Below are positions 8,219-12,068 of a stretch of 12,068 bases of DNA, piece after piece. Both the position numbers and the translations under genes were made by a program. Origin of the DNA: Klebsiella pneumoniae (GTDB taxonomy: Bacteria; Pseudomonadota; Gammaproteobacteria; Ga0077536); NCBI GenBank assembly GCA_945873015.1, contig CAMCBY010000064.1:1-12068 (forward strand), given 5' to 3'. The notes beneath the pieces were generated by a model, which did no database searches, was not told where the DNA came from, and saw only the letters and a list, made by a program, of their open reading frames with translations. Each line of letters opens with the position of its first letter. Position 1 is the first letter of the stretch.

Positions 8219-8353
8219 ATGATCTGGACGCCCCGCCGCAGCGATAGCGCACTCAATACCGCGACCGACTACTCACCAAGCCAGTTTGTTGCCGGAATTC
8301 AGCTCAGAACTACCAAGCGGTTGATTCGTTATGTCAGTTTCAGAACTAAACGC

Positions 8354-8371
8354 AATGAATTCGCACCTACA
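8354..8371 (-). repeat. Degenerate REP-like half unit, stem family A, inverted relative to the 8020-8042 copy
   Basis: Read on the minus strand this is TGTAG followed by GTGCGAAT-tc-ATT. It shares 15 identical bases (8354-8368) with 8022-8036 in opposite orientation. The GTAG head is the canonical one, but the distal half of the stem after ATT has diverged and no longer pairs. It sits 10 bases downstream of the stop codon of the minus-strand UDP-xylose synthase gene. Confidence 0.6.
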
Positions 8372-8381
8372 GGGGATTTCG

Positions 8382-9350
8382 TCAGCGCGCGAGGCGCTGT
8401 TCGAAATAAGCAATGGTCTTCACCAGCCCATCGCGCAACTTCACGCTCGGTTCCCAATCGAGCTGCGTTCTGGCTCGTGTGATATCGGGCTGACGCTGGC
8501 GCGGGTCGTCGGTCGGCAGCGGTTGAAAGCTGATTTTGCTGCTTGAAGCGGTCATCTCCACCACCAGTTCAGCGAGCTGGCGGATGGTGAATTCATCGGG
8601 ATTGCCGATGTTGATAGGTCCAGTCACATCGGCCGGGCTGTCCATGAGTTTCACCAGGCCCGCAATCAGGTCATCCACATAACAGAATGAGCGGGTCTGC
8701 GCACCGTCGCCATAGAGCGTGATGTCCTGGTTGGCGAGCGCCTGCACGATAAAGTTCGACACCACGCGGCCATCGTTGGGATGCATGCGCGGACCGTAGG
8801 TGTTGAAGATCCGCGCAACCTTGATCGACAGGCCGTGCTGACGGTGGTAGTCGAAGAACAGCGTTTCGGCACAGCGCTTGCCCTCGTCATAACAGGCTCG
8901 CGGCCCGATGGGATTGGTGTGACCCCAGTAGTCCTCGGTCTGCGGATGGATTTCCGGATCACCGTAGACCTCGCTGGTGGAGGCCTGCAGGATGCGCGCC
9001 TTGATACGTTTGGCGAGCCCCAGCATGTTGATGGCACCGTGCACGCTGGTCTTGGTGGTCTGTACCGGGTCGAACTGATAGTGAACGGGCGAGGCGGGAC
9101 AAGCGAGGTTATAGATCTCATCGGCCTCGATATAGAGCGGGAACGTGATGTCGTGACGCATCAGTTCAAACATCGGGTTGTCGAGCAGATGGGCGACGTT
9201 GTCCTTGGCACCGGTATAGAAGTTGTCGACACACAACACATCATCGCCGCGCGCCAGCAGGGCTTCGCACAGATGAGACCCCAGGAAACCGGCGCCGCCG
9301 GTGACCAGGATGCGGCGGCGCGTGCCGTGGTTGCGGTTCGAAACGTGCAT
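8382..9350 (-). CDS. uxs: UDP-glucuronate decarboxylase (UDP-xylose synthase), extended SDR family
   Basis: A 322-residue protein of the extended short-chain dehydrogenase fold. It has the NAD-binding GGAGFLG (18-24), the NLACPASP segment (81-88), the catalytic STSEVYGDP (124-132, Glu127), the YDEGK pair Tyr154/Lys158, ARIFNTYGPRMHPNDGRVVSNF, and DPRQRQPD with Arg284. Glu127, Tyr154, Lys158 and Arg284 keep the same spacing as human UXS1 Glu120, Tyr147, Lys151 and Arg277. The enzyme converts UDP-glucuronate to UDP-xylose and CO2 with bound NAD+. There is no signal or membrane segment, so it acts in the cytosol. The ATG at 9350 is supported by AAAGGGAG eight bases upstream. The frame stays open to 10028, but that part is antisense to fliK. 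It lies between fliJ and fliK, opposite to both, with no sugar-gene neighbours in view. Confidence 0.93.
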   Translation of the reverse strand: MHVSNRNHGTRRRILVTGGAGFLGSHLCEALLARGDDVLCVDNFYTGAKDNVAHLLDNPMFELMRHDITFPLYIEADEIYNLACPASPVHYQFDPVQTTKTSVHGAINMLGLAKRIKARILQASTSEVYGDPEIHPQTEDYWGHTNPIGPRACYDEGKRCAETLFFDYHRQHGLSIKVARIFNTYGPRMHPNDGRVVSNFIVQALANQDITLYGDGAQTRSFCYVDDLIAGLVKLMDSPADVTGPINIGNPDEFTIRQLAELVVEMTASSSKISFQPLPTDDPRQRQPDITRARTQLDWEPSVKLRDGLVKTIAYFEQRLAR

Positions 9351-9358
9351 GTAGTGAA

Positions 9359-9366
9359 CTCCCTTT
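9359..9366 (-). promoter_or_regulatory. Ribosome binding site of the UDP-xylose synthase gene
   Basis: Read on the minus strand, AAAGGGAG lies eight bases before the ATG at 9350. It decides the start among the many in-frame codons upstream, which run into the region antisense to fliK. Confidence 0.75.
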
Positions 9367-9426
9367 GATTCGGCGGGTCGGCGACCGTCAATTGTGCCAC
9401 GGCCACCCAGACGCCCGACGGATTTA

Positions 9427-9442
9427 TGGCACGGGCTTTGCT
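9427..9442 (+). promoter_or_regulatory. Sigma-54 (-24/-12) promoter of fliK
   Basis: TGGCACG-GGCT-TTGCT matches the sigma-54 consensus TGGCACG-N4-TTGCW at every fixed position, with ten bases between the GG and the GC. Transcription should begin near 9453, giving a leader of about 37 bases to the fliK ATG. In Pseudomonas aeruginosa fliK is reported as a FleR-dependent gene, and fleR is in this window. The activator site was not identified. Confidence 0.9.
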
Positions 9443-9479
9443 GATATCGGCCTGTAGTAGCCCGGCCCGCAGGCCATCT

Positions 9480-9483
9480 GGAG
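9480..9483 (+). promoter_or_regulatory. Ribosome binding site of fliK
   Basis: GGAG lies six bases before the ATG at 9490 and supports that start. Confidence 0.7.
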
Positions 9484-9489
9484 AACACA

Positions 9490-10539
9490 ATGCCCGCCAT
9501 TGACTCAGCAATGCCTTCGTCCCCGAGTCCCAGCAACGCCCCGACGGAATCGCGGCTGGTTGGCAAGGCGGACCCAAGCAGCGGAAAAACAACGGAAATT
9601 GCGCCCGGCGCCAGCGATGCGTTCATCGCCGCGCTGCTCGCGCAGAGCACTTTGCCCGCGGCCATGCCGGATGCGGCGCAGACCGTCGCCGAGGGCGGGC
9701 CCCTGCCTGCCGCAGGTCCGGAATTGCCGACCCTGCGGCCAGCTCTTGCCACCCAGGCCGGTGTGCGCCGCGCGCCGCTGCCGGCCGCGGCAGACAGCCC
9801 GTCGACGCTGCTGGCGTCCGGTACTGCCAAGGCCGAGGGCGGCGCAGACGAATTCGCGACCGCTTTTGTCGCTCTGCAGGATGCCATGACCGGCGGCGGC
9901 GGCGAGCGCAGCGCCCCGTTGGTACCGGAAGCCGACGGTGCTGCTCCGCTCAGCGGCAACGGCAACGGCCTGTTGGCCGATCTCAGCGCCGCGTTAGCCG
10001 GCGGCGCCACCAGCCGTGGCGAGAGCACACCGAGCCAGGCCCTCGACGCCCTGACTGGCGCCCATGCCGCGCGTGCGCAGGAAGCACCGGCACCCGCGCA
10101 GAGTTACGTCGCCAAACCCGCGCCACTACCAGTCAATCAGCCGGCATTGTTTAGCGAGCGTCTCAACCAGCACATCTCCTTCATGATAGGTGACCAGGTG
10201 CAGAGCGCGCAGATAGCGGTTACGCCGGCCGATCTCGGGCCGGTAGAAGTACGCGTGACGATGGTCGGCGACGAAGCGAAGATTCAGCTCTCCGCTACCC
10301 ACGCTGCGACACGCGAAGCGCTCAATGAAGCGCTGCCGCGGCTGCGCGCGTCATTTGCAGAAGCCGGTATCTCCTTAAGCCAGGCCGGTGTGTTTGCGCA
10401 GATGCCGGAACGCCAGCAGCCCGAACCCTCCCAGGGCGGTCAGGCCCGCGCGAGCGAGCATGATTTTGAGCCTGCGCCGTCGGCTGCTCGCAGCGCGGCT
10501 CGCAACCTGCGTGTGGGTCTCATCGACGCTTTCGTGTGA
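9490..10539 (+). CDS. fliK: Flagellar hook-length control protein FliK
   Basis: A 349-residue protein, a little shorter than the enterobacterial forms (375-405). The N-terminal ~210 residues are low-complexity, rich in Ala, Pro, Ser and Gly, as usual for the molecular-ruler part of FliK. The conserved hook-control domain (about 221-300) begins FSERLNQHISFMIGDQV. It continues with AQIAVTPADLGPVEVRVTM, whose TPADLGPVEV core is the family signature, and then LPRLRASFAEAGISLSQAGV. The exported protein measures the hook and switches the export gate from rod/hook to filament substrates through FlhB. It has its own sigma-54 promoter and a good ribosome site, so it is transcribed apart from fliEFGHIJ. 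Its start region overlaps nothing; the upstream neighbour is the divergent UDP-xylose synthase gene. Confidence 0.94.
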   Translation: MPAIDSAMPSSPSPSNAPTESRLVGKADPSSGKTTEIAPGASDAFIAALLAQSTLPAAMPDAAQTVAEGGPLPAAGPELPTLRPALATQAGVRRAPLPAAADSPSTLLASGTAKAEGGADEFATAFVALQDAMTGGGGERSAPLVPEADGAAPLSGNGNGLLADLSAALAGGATSRGESTPSQALDALTGAHAARAQEAPAPAQSYVAKPAPLPVNQPALFSERLNQHISFMIGDQVQSAQIAVTPADLGPVEVRVTMVGDEAKIQLSATHAATREALNEALPRLRASFAEAGISLSQAGVFAQMPERQQPEPSQGGQARASEHDFEPAPSAARSAARNLRVGLIDAFV

Positions 10540-10742
10540 AGCGTCGAACCCCCGTCAAGAACTTGGCAGAAGTCCGGGTGTGCGGGCGGCGGCAGGCGTC
10601 ATAAAAGCGACCTCTCGCTGCGCGCAGGCTCTGGCAACCCGGGCGAGCTCCTCGTTCGGCCGGCACTTCAGAACCTGACTCCAGATTTCCTCCCTTTCTT
10701 ATCAGTGTCTTAGAGACATTGGGGCGCCACGGGCCGCGCACG

Positions 10743-10760
10743 CGGCAAAACGCTTTGCCG
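10743..10760 (+). repeat. Inverted repeat directly upstream of the fliL sigma-54 promoter
   Basis: CGGCAAA-acgc-TTTGCCG is a perfect 7-bp stem with a four-base loop. It ends two bases before the -24 element. It has no T-run, so it is not a standard terminator. It could end read-through from fliK, bind a regulator, or be chance. Confidence 0.5.
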
Positions 10761-10761
10761 G

Positions 10762-10777
10762 TGGCATGCCGATTGCA
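10762..10777 (+). promoter_or_regulatory. Sigma-54 (-24/-12) promoter of fliL-fliM
   Basis: TGGCATG-CCGA-TTGCA differs from the consensus TGGCACG-N4-TTGCW at a single position, with the required ten bases between GG and GC. The start of transcription should be near 10788, 26 bases before the fliL ATG. A small dyad, TGTCT-tag-AGACA (10706-10718), lies about 70-82 bases upstream of that start, a usual distance for an activator site, but I cannot tie it to FleQ or FleR. The rest of the gap after fliK (10540-10761) shows no gene. Confidence 0.85.
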
Positions 10778-10801
10778 CTAGGGTTCTTCGAACTTGAATC
10801 C

Positions 10802-10806
10802 AGGAG
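10802..10806 (+). promoter_or_regulatory. Ribosome binding site of fliL
   Basis: AGGAG lies seven bases before the ATG at 10814. With the sigma-54 promoter it rules out the in-frame ATG at 10766, which lies inside the promoter and upstream of the expected transcript start. Confidence 0.8.
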
Positions 10807-10813
10807 CACGAAC

Positions 10814-11305
10814 ATGTCTCAAGCAGCAGCAGCGGCGGCGCCGGCCGGCAGTAACAAGAAACTCATCATCATCGCCGCGACAGTGATTCTGCTGGCCGCG
10901 ATAGGTGGTGGTGTGGCGGTGATGTTGAAGGGCGGCGACAAAAAAGCCGAGGCGGCGGAACACGCCGAAGCGGAAGTCGTCCATGAGCCGGTCTACATCA
11001 CCATCAAACCCGAGTTCGTCATCAACTTCGCAGACCGCGCGGGTAAATCCAAATACCTGAAATGCGAACTGTCGGTGGTGACCAAGGAGCCGGAAATAGA
11101 AAAGGCCGTCGAGAAACACATGCCGGCCATCCGCAATGCGCTGGTATTGCTGCTGTCGCGCCAGATCTACGAAGACCTCATGCCCAACGAGGGTAAGGAG
11201 AAGCTGCGTGCCGACGCGCTGGCAGCGGTGCAGGCAGTGTTGGAGGCCCAGGTCGGTAAACCCGGCATCGAGGACCTCTTCTTTTCCAACTTCGTGATGC
11301 ATTGA
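10814..11305 (+). CDS. fliL: Flagellar basal body-associated protein FliL
   Basis: A 163-residue protein. It has a short Ala-rich cytoplasmic start, one membrane segment (about 17-38) and a periplasmic domain containing PVYITIKPEFVINF, the KYLKCELSVVT strand, a charged helix (EPEIEKAVEKHMPAIRNALV, key parts) and the closing LFFSNFVMH. This is the standard FliL plan. The family lies at the inner membrane around the stator units and supports motor torque and stator assembly. The longer frame beginning at 10766 would add 16 residues, but that ATG lies inside the sigma-54 promoter, so 10814 is chosen. fliM follows after 32 bases and is probably in the same transcript. Confidence 0.95.
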   Translation: MSQAAAAAAPAGSNKKLIIIAATVILLAAIGGGVAVMLKGGDKKAEAAEHAEAEVVHEPVYITIKPEFVINFADRAGKSKYLKCELSVVTKEPEIEKAVEKHMPAIRNALVLLLSRQIYEDLMPNEGKEKLRADALAAVQAVLEAQVGKPGIEDLFFSNFVMH

Positions 11306-11337
11306 GCTGTCACGTCAGCCACACCGGATCTTGAGCC

Positions 11338-12068
11338 ATGGCTAATTCCGATCTGTTATCCCAGGACGAAATCGATGCGCTGCTGTCGGGTGTCGACAGC
11401 GGCGAAGTCGAGACCGAGGTCGATGAAGCCCTGCCGCCTGGCGTCGCCCAGCAATACGACTTCACCACCCAGGACCGCATCGTGCGCGGTCGCATGCCGA
11501 CGCTTGAAATGATCAACGAGCGACTGGCGCGCAATCTGCGTCAGAGCCTGTTCGACATGTTGCGCCGCTCGCCGGTGATTTCACTGGAGGGCATACAACT
11601 GTCGAAGTTCGGCGAATATGTGCACACGCTGTTGATGCCGTCCAATCTCAACATCATCCGCATGCGGCCCTTGAAAGGCTCGGGTTTGATCGTGTGCAAC
11701 CCGAAGTTGATTTTCTCACTGGTCGACTGTTTCTTCGGTGGCGAAGGGCGCTTCTACAACAAGATTGAAGGGCGCGACTTCAGCACCACCGAGATGCGTA
11801 TCGTCAAACGTTTTCTCGACATCGTGTTCGCCGGTCTGGAAGAAGCCTGGGATCCGGTCATGCCGGTCAAGTTCGAATACGTCAATTCCGAGGTCAATCC
11901 GCAGTTCGCCAACATCGTCACCCCGAGTGAAGTGGTGGTGGTCTCGACTTTCCATATTGATCTGGAATCGGGTTCGGGCTACATGCACGTGACCCTGCCC
12001 TATTCGATGATCGAACCGATCCGCGACCTGCTCGATGCCGGTGTGCAGTCCGACGTGATGGAGAAGGA
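11338..12068 (+). CDS. fliM: Flagellar motor switch protein FliM, N-terminal part (3' end outside window)
   Basis: The frame runs open to the window end, giving 243 complete codons of a family of about 320-335 residues. The N-terminus MANSDLLSQDEIDALLSGV contains the CheY-phosphate binding segment LSQDEIDALL. A short acidic linker follows, then the CheC-like middle domain from about residue 45, with the GGEG loop (134-137; the GGxG motif that meets FliG in this family). FliM is the switch subunit between FliG and FliN in the C ring; binding of phosphorylated CheY there changes rotation. The C-terminal FliN-like domain and any downstream fliN, fliO or fliP are beyond the window. The ribosome site is weak (GGA at 11326-11328), so translation may be helped by fliL. 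Confidence 0.97.
   Translation, partial: MANSDLLSQDEIDALLSGVDSGEVETEVDEALPPGVAQQYDFTTQDRIVRGRMPTLEMINERLARNLRQSLFDMLRRSPVISLEGIQLSKFGEYVHTLLMPSNLNIIRMRPLKGSGLIVCNPKLIFSLVDCFFGGEGRFYNKIEGRDFSTTEMRIVKRFLDIVFAGLEEAWDPVMPVKFEYVNSEVNPQFANIVTPSEVVVVSTFHIDLESGSGYMHVTLPYSMIEPIRDLLDAGVQSDVMEK

Larger units (their letters stand above)
7993..8381 (+). other. Non-coding region with REP-like repeats between the convergent genes fliJ and the UDP-xylose synthase gene
   Basis: No open frame here shows codon structure or family resemblance. The stretch holds four palindromic units described separately (8020-8042, 8134-8157, 8195-8218 and 8354-8371). It also holds an imperfect direct repeat, CATTGGG-N3-CAGGTCTC at 8041-8058 and CATTGGG-N2-CAGGTCTC at 8091-8107. 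The part from about 8280 to 8360 looks more AT-rich than the neighbouring genes. No hairpin followed by a T-run was seen on either strand, so no classical intrinsic terminator can be called; the hairpins themselves may stop or stabilise the converging transcripts. Confidence 0.8.

Noticed and set aside
8020..8371. A CRISPR array or an integron attachment site as an explanation of the repeats.
   Set aside because: There are only two pairs, of different sequence and in inverted orientation, with no regular spacers and no cas or integrase gene in view.
9385..9400. On the minus strand, TGGCACA-ATTG-ACGGT before the UDP-xylose synthase gene resembles a sigma-54 promoter, and TTGACG resembles a -35 box.
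   Set aside because: The -12 element has GG in place of the required GC, and no good -10 box lies 16-18 bases from TTGACG. The promoter of this gene stays unassigned.
9351..10028. The minus-strand frame of the UDP-xylose synthase stays open for a further 226 codons upstream, suggesting an N-terminal extension.
   Set aside because: This part is antisense to fliK and crosses the fliK promoter, is low-complexity Ser/Ala/Pro/Arg, and has no family match. The ATG at 9350 has a good ribosome site and begins just before the NAD-binding motif.
10746..10773. GCCGAT near 10768 with CAAA upstream as a sigma-28 promoter before fliL.
   Set aside because: The spacing is 18 and not about 15 bases, the -10 box is incomplete, and the same bases are better explained by the sigma-54 promoter.

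Overview
This window is a flagellar gene cluster from a bacterium that, by gene content and order, is most likely a gammaproteobacterium. The signs are a FleSR-type sigma-54 two-component pair, the order fleS-fleR-fliE-F-G-H-I-J followed later by fliK-fliL-fliM, and canonical sigma-54 promoters before fliK and fliL. This layout is known from Pseudomonas and Vibrio relatives with polar flagella. The base composition is GC-rich throughout the genes. I cannot name the genus. The REP-like repeats resemble those of GC-rich gammaproteobacteria, but that is only a hint.

Layout, region by region. Positions 1-2245 hold the C-terminal part of the sensor kinase FleS (cut by the window edge) and the complete sigma-54 activator FleR. 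Positions 2280-7992 hold fliE, fliF, fliG, fliH, fliI and fliJ, closely spaced and probably one transcript; fliH and fliI overlap by four bases. Positions 7993-8381 are non-coding and contain REP-type palindromes: an inverted doublet of one stem family (8134-8218), flanked by one complete (8020-8042) and one decayed (8354-8371) copy of a second family in opposite orientation. Positions 8382-9350, on the minus strand, encode a UDP-glucuronate decarboxylase (UDP-xylose synthase), a sugar-nucleotide gene lodged between fliJ and fliK. From 9427 on the flagellar genes resume: a sigma-54 promoter and fliK, then a 274-base gap ending in a second sigma-54 promoter, then fliL and fliM (cut by the window end).

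How the genes work together. FleS phosphorylates FleR, which activates RNA polymerase with sigma-54; the two sigma-54 promoters in this window, especially the one before fliK, are plausible targets of FleR or of the master regulator FleQ, which is not in the window. FliF and FliE form the MS ring and its junction to the rod. FliG and FliM are rotor/switch proteins (FliN lies outside). FliH, FliI and FliJ are the export ATPase complex, FliK sets hook length, and FliL supports the stator. The UDP-xylose synthase has no evident mechanical role; it may feed a surface glycan or, more speculatively, flagellin glycosylation.

I found no entirely new system. The least ordinary part is the stretch from 7993 to about 9420, with the REP arrangement and the sugar-nucleotide gene that interrupts the flagellar order.
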